DNA from: Adiantum capillus-veneris
Taxonomy: Eukaryota > Streptophyta > Polypodiopsida > Polypodiales > Pteridaceae
Direction: 5' to 3'
NCBI GenBank assembly: GCA_014529385.2
Contig: CM043965.1
Span: 15,318,912 to 15,382,911, forward strand
Length of the DNA: 64,000 bases
Shown: positions 39,065 through 49,935 of the stretch, piece by piece
Layout: every line of letters starts with the position of its first letter
Numbering within the stretch: the stretch's first letter is position 1
The notes under the pieces: model-generated
Told to the model about the DNA's origin: nothing
Database searches by the model: none
The model's input: only the letters and a program-made list of their open reading frames with translations
Translations under genes and position numbers: made by a program

Positions 39065-41053
39065 TTAACACTCGGGTATGGCGAAAGTCTTCAAAGGCAC
39101 AATCATCACAGTGATGTCATCTCGGTTGCCTCGATGGCATGCAATCCGAATGAGCTCATTACATGCATTTGTCTTGCTGGGAGAGCCTTGCAATGTGACT
39201 TCTTTGTTGTTGACATAAGAAAGCTGGGTGGCTGATGGGATATTTTTGGAGATTGGTCTCAAGATATTATCTTTGTCTGCTTCCATTAGGATGCTTCTTG
39301 CACAATCAACCACTTCTTGGTCACTCATCTGGGCAACAAAACAGACAATTTGACAAAATTCAGGCTGAATTCTCTATATGAAATACAGATAAACATAAAA
39401 CTTCACTCGATTACCGAATCAAATTCTCACCTGATCCCATAATCCATCAGAAGCTAATATCAAAAATTCGCAGTCGCTCGTGATCTCTTTCCTCATGGTT
39501 GCTGGCTCTGCAGAAACCCAGCTTTTCAAGTGTGCGTCTCCAAAGCCCCTAGTTACTGCTAATGTGCCTTGCAACCTCCATGTTCCATTGTAGCAGTCCA
39601 CAAAACCTCCCTGTTTCATACATCATAAAAATGATCAGCCTTTTCAGGTTAAATGGCTGTGATTGAGTGGGTGCGTCAGTCCTACGCACATGATAACATA
39701 TCCTCACTATGTGTAAACAGAGTCTAATGCCCCCACTTGCTAAAGATGACGCACATCCTATGTCCAAAGTAAGAAAAGTAAGCTCACCAAATCCTCTATT
39801 CTCTGCCTTTCCACTTCATTGCTGGCTCGATGGAGGGTGGAAAGAGACTCCGCCTTCCCGCCCCTGCACAGTACTACCTTGCAATCACCAGTATTGGCAA
39901 CCACCATCTCCCCTTCATTCAACAACACGGAGACAGCACATGCTCCGCTACTCAAACGCTGCAATGCAAAGCACATACTCTTAGAAGTGCACTCAAACAT
40001 TCCCACCATAGAACACATGCCCTATCGACACCATCCACATACCTGATTGAGAAACTCTGCATCGGTATTCCTGTAAGCATTGAGCAGTGCATCTTCTGTG
40101 CATGTCTTTGCATCCTTCTGATGTTGTAGTGCTGCCGATACATGCCGGCTTAGGTTTGCAGCTGCAAACTCCGCTGCATGCTTTCCACCGTGCCCATCAA
40201 ACACCCCAAAGAAAGCCTGCTCAATGCATGAAAAGACTGTTTCAACAATTTGAAAGATAGAAGGCAAAGATTGGTACTTAAGTTTAAGCCACTGAGATCA
40301 TCAGCATGTGTAGAAACACAAGCACATGCTAGAGATGCTGATGCACATACAAACATATCAATGTGCGCACAGATGAGTCGAATTGCTTGCATAGCTTTCC
40401 TGCCACATTACTTGCAATCTCTTTCAAATGCCAGCAGTCCACATGTGCATGTGCATGCAATGAGCAGAAAGTACCTGCTTCGGGTTTCCATGAAAATTTG
40501 TAGCAGCTGTGTAAGAATCTTCCATCCGCTCCTTTCGGCCTCTCTTTGCTGCGACTGCAAAGAGCTCAACCTCATGTTGATAAGTGTCAGAGCCCTGCTC
40601 AGGTAGTACAAACTGCTTGGCTTTTCCAAGTGATGCCAATCTTGCAGATTCTGGAATGGCTAACCTAGCAGGTCGTTTCCTCTCGGCCCTGTTTGAGCTT
40701 CCACTCTTTTGTGATCCGCAAGCATTTTCCCTGTTTTCCTTGGCTGCTTTGCGAGCATCAAATCCGAAACTCGACAGCGACCGTGGAGAGGAGAGTGCCT
40801 TGGTTAGAGCTGGGATGTGGGCAGTACTGTAGAGCTTCGACCGCGGTGAGAAAAGATCTCCAAACACAGTACTGCGGTTATGAGGAGCAAGTGGAGCAGG
40901 GGAGATGGAAACACGAGGAGACGAAGACGAAGAAGAGGAGAGCCCACGAGAGAAAGGGGAGTGCATTACATGATCTTGATGATCTGCTGAGCTGATCCTG
41001 ATGTTTAAGAAGGGGGCTGGAGAGGATGGAGGGAGGGGGTTTGCCAGGGACAT
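39065..41053 (-). CDS. Protein phosphatase 2C, AP2C-like (clade B), five exons
   Basis: Exons on the minus strand are 41053-40475, 40216-40043, 39958-39788, 39610-39431 and 39328-39065. All have GT-AG borders and phase 0, giving 455 residues. PP2Cs remove phosphate from Ser/Thr using two metal ions. The metal-binding motifs are intact: RMEDSY, FFGVFDGHGG, LASDGLWD and RGNRDDITVM. A basic motif before the domain, ERKRPARLAIP, matches the MAP-kinase docking (KIM) site of Arabidopsis AP2C proteins, which dampen stress MAPK signalling. The Ser/Pro-rich N-terminus is variable in the family. I chose the ATG at 41053 (MSLANPLPP); the frame stays open to an ATG at 41482, but that part translates simple CT repeats and is more likely 5' UTR. 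It is the only intact gene here. Confidence 0.92.
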
Positions 41054-41166
41054 GGATGTGAACTGCTGAGGGAAAGGGAAAGATGCAGGGGATGAGGGAG
41101 AAGAGCAGGGGCTGATGACTCCTGAGGCAGAAGAGGAGGTGGAGGGGGGTAAGAGGGACAGATTTT

Positions 41167-41197
<31 letters not shown>

Positions 41198-41520
41198 AGA
41201 GAATGAGGGGATCAGGTTGATGCAAAATGGGTTTTTATGTATGTTCGCGACCTCGTATGTGTTTGGGGGGGGGGGTGCGTGTGCGTGTTGTGTGTGACTG
41301 CGTGTGCGTGTATGTGGGCCGGGGGAGGGGCCCGAGTCCGAGTCCGAGTCCGACTGAGGAGAGAGAGAGAGAGAGAGCCCTGGAGGCTGGCCCTCTTCCT
41401 GCTTTGGACGAGGTCCGGACTCCGGAGCGGACTCGATCTGGATTCTGGAGAGGAGACTAAGACTCAGAGCCCCGTTCGTCACGGGTCAACCCCCTTTCGA
41501 CTCTTCAAAAAGTGCCTTTG
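41054..41520 (-). other. Probable 5' UTR / promoter-proximal region of PP2C
   Basis: On the gene's strand this is rich in CT (near 41168-41200 and 41358-41378), as is common in plant 5' leaders. No defined promoter element can be claimed. Confidence 0.35.
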
Positions 41521-41706
41521 CATTTAAAGTCCAAAGGGAGCTTTCTTGGCCAATCGTAGCATGCCACGCACTCGATCATACTGCCAACTTTCTCCTGCCA
41601 CGCATATCGGTATGAGAGACGCGCTGCACCACCGGCAGGCACTTTCACACCGTATTTCAACCAAAAGGTGTGCCTTTAACCCATGCTTGCAAGCAAATAT
41701 AACATT

Positions 41707-42140
41707 GGGAAAATTACCAAAATACCCCTCTAATTTGAGGAAATTCCCAAAATACCCCTCAAATTTTAAAAATTCCCAAAATACCCTTGGTTGTGAGAGT
41801 AAATTTCTCAAAGAATAATTTTTTTTTGTAGGTCTTCACAAGAAGAGTGATTGTCTATCGTACAAGATGCTAAAACTACAATTTGAGTCGGTTATGTAGG
41901 CTTTGGAGATGAATTGCTTCATTATTTTTAGACATAATTGTCTTTTTTGCGATTGTAACTGGTGACAAATTACATGCTGAGCACTCAAAAACGGACCTCA
42001 ATTGTCAAAAACGAATGAAGATTAGAAAATCTTGAACAATCCAACCAAAATAGATACAGGGGCATTTTGGGAATTTTTGAAATTTGAGGGGTATTTTGGG
42101 AATTTCCTCAAATTTAGAGGGGTATTTTGGTAATTTTCCC
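41707..42140. mobile_element. Mutator-type MITE with about 86-bp inverted repeats
   Basis: The element of 434 bp begins GGGAAAATTACCAAAATACC and ends with its reverse complement. The inverted repeats extend about 86 bp with few mismatches. A perfect 9-bp duplication TATAACATT flanks it (41698-41706 and 42141-42149), as expected for Mutator-like insertion. It has no coding capacity and lies about 650 bp upstream of the PP2C start. Confidence 0.92.
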
Positions 42141-42575
42141 TATAACATTTGGCACAACGGTTGAGGTCACGGTTGCTTCTGAAAGTGTGAGCTACCTACC
42201 TTGCAAATAAGAGGCCCCACACACGGGAGGGGGTAATTTGTAAGACAAGACACTTATTTTTTTGATTTGACATGTGCACAAGAACACACGAAAAGGGAAG
42301 AGGGGGTAACCTTTGCAAAATCCAACTGCACCTCAAAGAGGTGTAGTTATGCGAAGGAGGAGGGGTAATCCAATAACAATTACCCCCTCTCGTGTGGGGG
42401 TACCCTAGTACACTAAAATGCTCTGAAAATCATTGAATCTTGAAAATTTGAAGGGCAAGGGTGGTCGTCAAAAATCAACCCTGGTTGAGGTGGACGGTGG
42501 AAGCTTGCAGTTTCATCTGGCATGAACTAGTTGCTTCTTCACCATCAAAAACAAAAGAGGAAAGTGGCTTTGCTG

Positions 42576-42792
42576 CAGTGTTCGGGAAAAATCGTTTTTT
42601 CCAAACATACAAAATTCCTTTTCTTGATTTTATCAAGAGGAAATTTTAGAAAAAAGCTCAGTTTTTTGGGTATTTACACTGATTTTCTCTATTTTGGGGT
42701 GCAATTTTTCCTTTTCCCCTTGCCCTTAACCGGCATTTTTGAAATTGAAAACGGCACGATATTAAGCTGAGACACATTTTTCTCGAACACTG
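42576..42792 (+). mobile_element. hAT-type MITE, copy 1 (217 bp)
   Basis: The termini CAGTGTTCGGGAAAAAT and ATTTTTCTCGAACACTG are inverted repeats. The flanks CTTTGCTG and CTTCGTTG look like a decayed 8-bp target duplication (6 of 8 match). The body matches copy 2 at 45274-45490 in reverse. Confidence 0.82.
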
Positions 42793-42864
42793 CTTCGTTG
42801 AAACAACTCATCCATTTTTGGTGGAGCCCAAATTCAAAAGCATCTTTTTGTTGAGATCGTCTAA

Positions 42865-43300
42865 CATAGAGTGGCTTCACAAAGGGGGCTGCGCCCATCC
42901 CGCCACTGGATGGCAATGGGCGGCCCAAAAAGCTGCAGGCCGAATGGATGGGCGACGGTTCATTCACACATAAAGAACACCCCGTGGACATGCAACATGA
43001 AAAGTGATTGGATGGATTAGTTAGACCGTATGACACGTGGACGTATCCTCTAGAGATCAATTCTCCCACCTTACTTTTGCCAAAAAGCTGCAATGTAAGC
43101 AGCGCCCATCCTTTGGGCGAGGGGGGGGGGGTGCCATCCATGAAAAGATGCAAGATGGGCATGACGGGGCTGCCACCTCCCGCCCTTCCAATTTGTGTGT
43201 GAATCAAACTCATGCACCCATGTCTTACGTGGCAGCACAACATTGGTTGTTCTCTTTGTCCAAAGTGAATGGGCGGACGTTTGTGAAGCCGCCCATAGTT
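42865..43300. repeat. Imperfect inverted-repeat segment, possible MITE
   Basis: GGCTTCACAAA..CGCCCAT near 42873-42898 is found in reverse near 43265-43300. I could not find a target duplication, so this is tentative. Confidence 0.3.
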
Positions 43301-43750
43301 AACCTTTGCCGTTGCAAATGCTTTCTAGTGAGAGGTTCTTTTGTGAAAAATAATGCCATGCTTGCCAAGCACGATGGTGCCCACCTACTTTTAGTGGGTC
43401 AACGTTCACTTTTTCATTAATTAAGCGATCTTCTGTCTCACAACCTTTGGTAAAACTAGAATACCCCCTTTGTCCTTGGTTCCCACGCTCCCCTTGCGCA
43501 TGGCTTTCCTCCCGTCTGCATCACCCTTGATGGTCCTCCTGACAGCAAACTGCTCACCACGCTGCTCCCGGGTCACTCCATCTGTCCCCATGTCAAAAAT
43601 CTTGCGCTGAGAGATCCTCAGTTGTCTTCCCTCCCCTGCTTCGTTGTACTTTCCTACCCTCGATCCCTTGCTCTCCACAACGCCTCGGTCACTCCCGTGC
43701 TGCATCTGCGTTTCATGATGCCACAAAGACACAAAGAGGACATGGCACAA

Positions 43751-43786
<36 letters not shown>

Positions 43787-44379
43787 TTCATCGCCCTGAT
43801 GCAAAAAAAAAATCCAACACTAGCCTTGCATAAACACACATTCGTTACGCCTGCAAACACATACATCCGCTTACAGCTATTCGTTGCAGATGAGTATAAG
43901 GCGGATGCCAAATTGCACGTCATTGACAGCAACAGACCTATCCATCCTCCATTCTTTCTCACCTGCGTCCTTCCCTCCTCCCATCGTCTGACAACATGCT
44001 CTAGACTACCGCTACCCGCATCGTCATCTAAAACCACTCTCGCTCATATTCTGATGCAGAAAATACCTCGCCCATGCATACAAAGATCTCCACACGTCAA
44101 TAAATTTACAACACAATTTTACAGGAGCAAAGAAATCTTTAATCTTTAAAAGACCCATCCTCTCGACCTTGGGATCTCCACACGTCCCATCTACTTTTCA
44201 TTTTCTTTGCAAGGAAAGTACAGATGTTCACTCCTCAGCATTTTCCTATTCAAAGTAAAAATATCCCACGTTTAGCTACCTTTATTTTCAACTTTTCCCT
44301 CAAAAACATCGCAAAATCTCCCCTTATTCCCCTTAATAAACCCCAAACCGAAAATTGGCTGGGCCTACTTTTACTTTTG
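43301..44379. other. Intergenic; no gene recognised
   Basis: One CT tract (43754-43782). Frames through it are simple-sequence readings. No homology that I recognise. Confidence 0.4.
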
Positions 44380-44394
44380 AAGGCACAAGAAGTT
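44380..44394. repeat. Target-site duplication of SINE (left copy)
   Basis: AAGGCACAAGAAGTT is repeated exactly at 44741-44755. Confidence 0.9.
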
Positions 44395-44740
44395 TTTTTT
44401 TAAAAAAAAAGAGAGAGTAAGAACTTCAAATTACAACTCACACACCGAATTCCATGAGGAGAAGCATCCCAACCGGATAAAGTTAGCCATCCCATTATAT
44501 GGACCAAGGGAACAACCTTTAAAGGCTACATGTCACATAAGTTTTCAAGGAGGTTTGAACCCAAGACCTTAGACCCAAGAGCAGCAGCATCGCAACCGGA
44601 TAAGGTTGGCCATCCCATGATATGGACTAGGGGAACATGCCTTAAGGGTTACATGTCACATAAGCTCTCAAGGGGGGTTGAACTGAAGACGTTAGACACA
44701 AGAGGCTCTTGCTCTATCAACTGAGCTAGCACTCGTTGGC
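44395..44740 (-). mobile_element. tRNA-derived SINE with duplicated body
   Basis: The minus strand starts with a tRNA-like head: box A in GCTAGCTCAGTTGATAGAGC (44730-44711) and box B-like CAGTTCAACCCC (44687-44676). The body then repeats with a period of about 123 bp; the second unit carries a better box B, GGGTTCAAACC (44562-44552). The 3' end is a T run followed by an A run, and a perfect 15-bp TSD flanks it. These are the hallmarks of a Pol III-transcribed, LINE-mobilised SINE. Confidence 0.88.
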
Positions 44741-44755
44741 AAGGCACAAGAAGTT

Positions 44756-45273
44756 GTTGATGAGCTCTTATGCTAGCCCTCAATAAGGGAAACAATATGT
44801 GCATGTATTAAAAGTTGCACTCGCTACTCTATGTATACATTTGCAATCATGCTTTGCTAATAACCACTTGTAATATGAAAGATTTGCTCCTGTTTGACTT
44901 ATGGCCTAAAAGCCTTGGAGAGATTGTTTTAACCATCATCTACATTTTCTAATTCCTCACATCATAGCACTTCCTGTGCATATGTAGTTGAGCCTTGAGG
45001 TATATTTCGTTGGACACCTTATGATGCTTACAATTAGGCTAAGAAAAAGTATACCACTATGTGGAGGTGCAATAAAAATTGGGGTATTTTGCAATACTAA
45101 GATTTCAAGCTACTAACTATACCATCCTTCTAGACTTAAGATTTGGCATTGTTTTAACCTTCAAAATCCCAAGTTTAAGCTTCTAGTATGGTTCCCTTTA
45201 CTTGGGTTTAACTTGAAATTTTGTTTACTCAAATGATTCCGTATGTCACCCAAAGACTTCATATGATGCCAAC
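44756..45273. other. Intergenic; no gene recognised
   Basis: AT-rich sequence without a usable reading frame. Confidence 0.4.
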
Positions 45274-45490
45274 CAGTGTTCCAGAAAAATGTGTTTCAAC
45301 TTAATATCGTGCCGTTTTCAATTTCAAAGATGCCGATTGAGGGCAAAGGGAAAAGGAGAAATTCCACCCCGAACTAGACAAAAATAGTGTAAAACCTTGG
45401 AAAAATAACCTAATTTTTTGAGATTTCCTCTTGACAGAATCAAGGAAAGGAATTTTGTATGTTTGGAAAAATAATTTTTCCCAAACACAG
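45274..45490 (-). mobile_element. hAT-type MITE, copy 2 (217 bp, inverted to copy 1)
   Basis: It starts CAGTGTTCCAGAAAAATGTG and ends TTTTTCCCAAACACAG. The flanks ATGCCAAC and ATGTTGAC match at 6 of 8 positions. It has the same length as copy 1 and is clearly similar when reversed. Confidence 0.82.
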
Positions 45491-46120
45491 ATGTTGACAT
45501 ACAGGATGTGAAGTCAAAGTTAGCCCATTTTGTTGTAACTGCGGTAATCGTGATCTTTGGAATTTCCCAAACTATAGTGGTTTTTCGACCACGAATATAC
45601 TCCTTGAGTGTTTCAGACTAACAAATCACACAAACATTTATTTTGCAATACAAATGCAAGCAGAAATCTCCTGCTTTCAAAAACTCAGCAAGTATATCTC
45701 CTACTGGGTCCACAGTCCTTTTAAACCGAATCTGGCGAGATGCCTTCCTCCGTCCATCCCCAAAAGCTAAAATTGCATGCCTCTCTCTCCTCTCTCTTCC
45801 CTCGGCATCGCTGTCCTGACGTGCTTCGCCATCGCCGTCTTGAGAGCCCCGCTTACACAGCAGCTCCCCCCCCTCCCCCCCTCTCCCCCCCGTCCGCCCT
45901 GCTTCTACATGCTCGCCCCACCTCCTTCATCGTTCACCGCCTTCGCCCGCTGCCTGATCCTCAAAGCCATTGCCCCGTTCCCCTCGTTGTTTGCACACCC
46001 GCCTCAATGAGGCAATGCAATGCGTATCAACGCGACCAGAAAATCGGTTTCTCCCTATGCCTGACGCATGGCCCGTCTTTTCCTGAGAGCAACGCAGATG
46101 TCTCTCTCTCATAAAAGCTC

Positions 46121-46192
46121 TTGTCTCCTCATCGGCTAGATCTTTAAGCTTTCTCTTGCATAGTTTCATACGACGTTAAAACTCTCTTCTTC
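46121..46192 (+). repeat. Dispersed copy of an LTR-related motif
   Basis: ATCGGCTAGATCTTTAAG, then ATAGTTTCATACGACGTTAA and CTCTTCTTC..CTTCTTCCACC. It matches the minisatellite units at 59.6-60.2 kb and the E3 LTR at 33325-33388. Confidence 0.7.
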
Positions 46193-46560
46193 GCCTTCTT
46201 CCACCTGGCTCTGAAACATTTAGCTTTTACTTTGCAAAGGTATCTCCTTGGATTCCCTCAAAACTAATGGATCCAAAATTGGGGTTCCCGACTCTCCTCT
46301 CATGTGTCTTGGATGGGTTTTAGAGGTCAAAATGTTATCCATCTTTACAAACGTGTTGTGCATACCCAATGTGTGAAATTCACGATTTTTTCTTTCTTGT
46401 TATTTTTGGCATAATTTGCCTCTCAAAGGTCTCCAATGGTCCTTGGCATTGTTTTTGTCCCGTGCTATATGCAAGTGCCCTCTCTGTCCACACTCCATTG
46501 GTCAAACTATATTTTTATGTTTTAATCATAAGCTGAATTTTGTTGATATTTGACAACTAC

Positions 46561-47100
46561 TCTTTTTTTTTTTTCAAAACTCACAATATGTGAGTGAAGT
46601 GTATTAGCATCACCGAAAAGAATACATCAAAGACCATGCTCAACAGAGCCATGGTTGCTACCACAATCCTTGCTCAAAGAATCCAGCTAACAAGGGCACG
46701 GACCCGACCCGAATACCCACGGTAAGCTTCATCAACACCGGTTGGACAAGGAGCCACCCTCGATCACAAGATCATACATCGGGTGATAAGGGAGCCATCC
46801 CGCCAGGAACATATCATAAAGCCGATAGATGGGGCGGGGCTCATAGTCCCCATCACCCACAAAGCTCTCCAAGGTGCCACCATATCTGGACTGTTTTCAC
46901 CAGAACTAGGCATGCCTCAGCCAAGCTAGATCTGGAGAAGAAAACCTATGTACAAGACCTGCAGGAGTCGCACATAACCACAGAACTCATGAACCAAGGG
47001 CTGTTAGATAGAGGATAACCACCAACATGCTACCACATAGACCAAACAGAAAGAGTCAACTTGACCCTACTCTTAATGTGCAAGAAATGAAGTGGATATA
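46561..47100 (-). repeat. Possible 3' end of a non-LTR retroposon
   Basis: Read on the minus strand the segment ends in ...GTGAGTTTTGAAAAAAAAAAAA, a poly(A)-like tail, after a decayed sequence with no long frame. No target duplication was found. The identity as a LINE tail is a guess. Confidence 0.35.
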
Positions 47101-47223
47101 AAAAACTAGAACTCTATAAGCAAGTATGTTGCTCTAATTTTAAAAGCAGGTCAAATTAGGAAGAATCTCGTGAGATCCTCCATTTTGGTTTGGCGTCAAA
47201 AAGGGAAGTAATGGCACGTGCAC

Positions 47224-47225
<2 letters not shown>

Positions 47226-47293
<68 letters not shown>
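47226..47293. repeat. GA microsatellite
   Basis: About 68 bases of GA repeat, followed at 47515-47557 by a CA tract. Confidence 0.9.
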
Positions 47294-47296
<3 letters not shown>

Positions 47297-47510
47297 GCAT
47301 CTATCATCACGAAGACGGAGGAAGCTCTTGCATGTTCTCCACCTTCTTCATCTGTGGTGTTTGTGCTTTGTTGTGTCCAATCTATGGTGATCGTGCTCTA
47401 GCTTGCAAGTAGCAATGCGTGACCTAGCCACAAGAGGAAGAACTGATCTGTCTACGAGATTTTGAGAGAGCGGAGAGGATTGCAAGGGACACACACAAAC
47501 ACACGCGCAT

Positions 47511-47559
<49 letters not shown>

Positions 47560-48337
47560 TCAAAAAACTCGATGCAGTAGAGAGAAAGACTGGTTCGGGA
47601 TGGTGTGCAGGGCAAGGTTCCCCTCGAGTTGTACAACCGAGGGAGGGCGAGAGCAACGAGTGTGCAGGGAATTTTTAGCTTCTTCTGAGAGAGCTGCGAA
47701 TCAGAGGACGATTTGAAATGGGGGGGGGAGGGAATACTCGTGTGTCCAAGCTCCTTGACGTGCAACATTGCATGAGCATGCTTGTTTCGCTTTTTAAGCA
47801 TTCAAGAGAAAGAGAATCTTTGAAAGTAATTAATGAATAGTTTTCAATTTGGACCCAATACGTATGTATGATTTAAAGCCAATATCTTTCAAGAATTGAT
47901 CTAGATTATATGCATATTGGACAAACAAGTGTATTGCAATTATAGTTTTTGTGACCTTTAGAATTGTTCAAATTCAAGACGCTTACATTGCAATTTCAAA
48001 CGGTAAAAGAAGGAGCAACAAGTAAACTCAAATGTCCAAGAGAGCTACTCTTTACTCTAGCCAAAAAGGGGAAATGAACTAGTATGCCTTGATTGCCAAG
48101 CTTTGCAGGAGAAGGCATGAAGTTGGAGAGTGTTCGAATGAGTTATTGAAAAACAATAGCAAGGAATACTATTGCAATTAGAGAGAGCTTCCCTTTGGTG
48201 CTTGGATGTTTATGGATTTGGTACCTGGATGTTTATGGAAATGAATGGAGAGCAAAGGCACCATTGTAAATACTATTTTGTTCGCATCGAGGCATTGAAG
48301 AAGAGTATACATTAGTAAAAAGAAAATAGAAGTGAAA

Positions 48338-48464
<127 letters not shown>

Positions 48465-48739
48465 CAAGCCTTTTTTTTTTTAAAAAGAGAGAGACAGGGA
48501 GAGCTTATTATTTGTTTTGCTCAAATCTTGTTACGCTAAGTGAGTGTAAGTCACTGGAAATAGTATGGTAAAAAGTTGATGAATCAAGAACGGAACTAAG
48601 CAAACGAGAATTGGTAAGACTTTGAATGTAGCATGCAATGACTTCTTCACAATGAAATGGACAGAACTTATGTGGAGAAGAGGAGGAGGACTAGGTAACA
48701 ACACATATTAGTGGGAGATTTTGATGCACGAAGTAAGGG

Positions 48740-49177
48740 CTATATCGGTAAGATGATCTTCAAAGTTGCGCGTGTGACTAACTGGTTGACAGGAAAATAG
48801 CGCAAAACGAATTGTTTAGCTGACTGAAGGTGGTTGGGGACCACGTTAGAGTAATTCGATTCTATAGTCTCGACTAGGCCGAGCACGTCCGCAATCTGCA
48901 TGAACAACATACAATGGTGTTTTGTGGAGCAACCAGACAGCATGGTGATGTCAATGGTGATTTCTCTACCGAGTGTGTTCCAAGTGATGTAATGTGGATG
49001 CCATGGGGTAGGTGGTTGAATTGGCCATGGAATGAACTCAGTCCATTTATGCATGTAGTGTCTGAGCACCCGCTCTTGCAAATGTGGGTAAAGACAATAT
49101 TGTAACTTATACATTGCAGTCTCAAATTCTGGCTGCTGCTCAATCAGATCAGCTGGGATCGGCTTACCCATTGTAAA
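48740..49177 (-). pseudogene. Unknown 143-residue ORF downstream of the GIY-YIG genes
   Basis: The frame begins at ATG 49171 (MGKPIPADLIEQQPEFETAM), directly after a good splice acceptor (TTTTTCTTTTCAG), so it may be an exon. It has a Trp/Pro-rich middle (KWTEFIPWPIQPPTPWHPHY) and ends at a stop at 48740. I do not recognise the family. Same strand as the Helitron genes; it may be a captured host fragment or a further part of the element. Confidence 0.4.
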
Positions 49178-49335
49178 CTGAAAAGAAAAAGCATTTAAAT
49201 CAAAGAAACTGATAAGTAGTCAAGTCTGTCATAGTCTAAATGGAAAAAAAAAAGACATTGTTGTAGCCAATGATTAACGTTATATGACAAAGACACTGAA
49301 CAAAGCAATTAAATAAAGATGGCATAAGTTCGCAA

Positions 49336-49608
49336 CTATATTTTCTTGTTTTTTTTCAAAAAATAATATATTCTCAACCTTGGTGGATGTCCAGAACAAG
49401 TGTTATAACCTAATGCAGTTGTTGTTTTGTGTTGTTTAATATGTTGAAGACAAGGTGCGGCATTTGTACATTTATAATTTTCTTGTAAAATATATAAGTT
49501 GTTGCTACATGATTTGTCTCTTATTAGCTGATAATTTTTTTGTAGAAGTATTAGACATAGGGTTGCTGGAATGGATTGTCTGTTTCTCTTGATGTTATTG
49601 CAAGACAT
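49336..49608 (-). pseudogene. Second, partial GIY-YIG C-terminal copy
   Basis: The last 35 or so residues (ALGYNTCSGHPPRLRIYYF and a Lys-rich end LKKNKKI) match the end of the GIY-YIG ORF next door (KGYNNLKGHPSNCKKYYYL). The GIY and YIG strands are not readable in this copy. It is probably a decayed tandem duplicate. Confidence 0.5.
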
Positions 49609-49935
49609 TTAGGTAATGTGGACGGACTAGTATGTTGATCAGTCATTGAGCTACAGTACATGTAGCGGTTGAATCCTAAAATTTGAAAGCTAGATGATGT
49701 TCATGTAGAGGAAAGCAAGAACATAAGCTAAACATAATATGATATCAAGAAAGAAATTGTAGAACATAACCTGAAGAGAACACAACATAAAGAAAGTCTC
49801 ACAGATAATAGAGAAGCATAACATAAAAATTATCACAGATATTAGAGGAAAAGACTCTTGAGAAGTGATTGAATACATAAGAGAAAATTGAATGAGAGTT
49901 GCTACCTCAGAACAAAGATTAAGTTTCATTGCACG

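Noticed and set aside
43421-43804. A minus-strand 127-residue ORF
   Set aside because: It reads through a GA repeat and shows no domain I recognise; coding status unsupported.
44711-44730. A tRNA gene
   Set aside because: Only A- and B-box-like parts are present; there is no cloverleaf or acceptor stem, and a TSD and A-tail show a SINE.
42576-45490. A single 2.9-kb DNA transposon with 217-bp terminal inverted repeats
   Set aside because: Each 217-bp segment has its own inverted ends and its own near-matching 8-bp flanks, so they are two MITEs.
45740-46114. A plus-strand 124-residue ORF
   Set aside because: Pro/Ser/His-rich reading of pyrimidine-rich DNA, with a competing frame over the same bases and no known motif.
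48480-48740. A Helitron 3' end (hairpin plus CTRR)
   Set aside because: I found only a weak GTGA/TCAC stem and no convincing terminus, so the element borders are left open.
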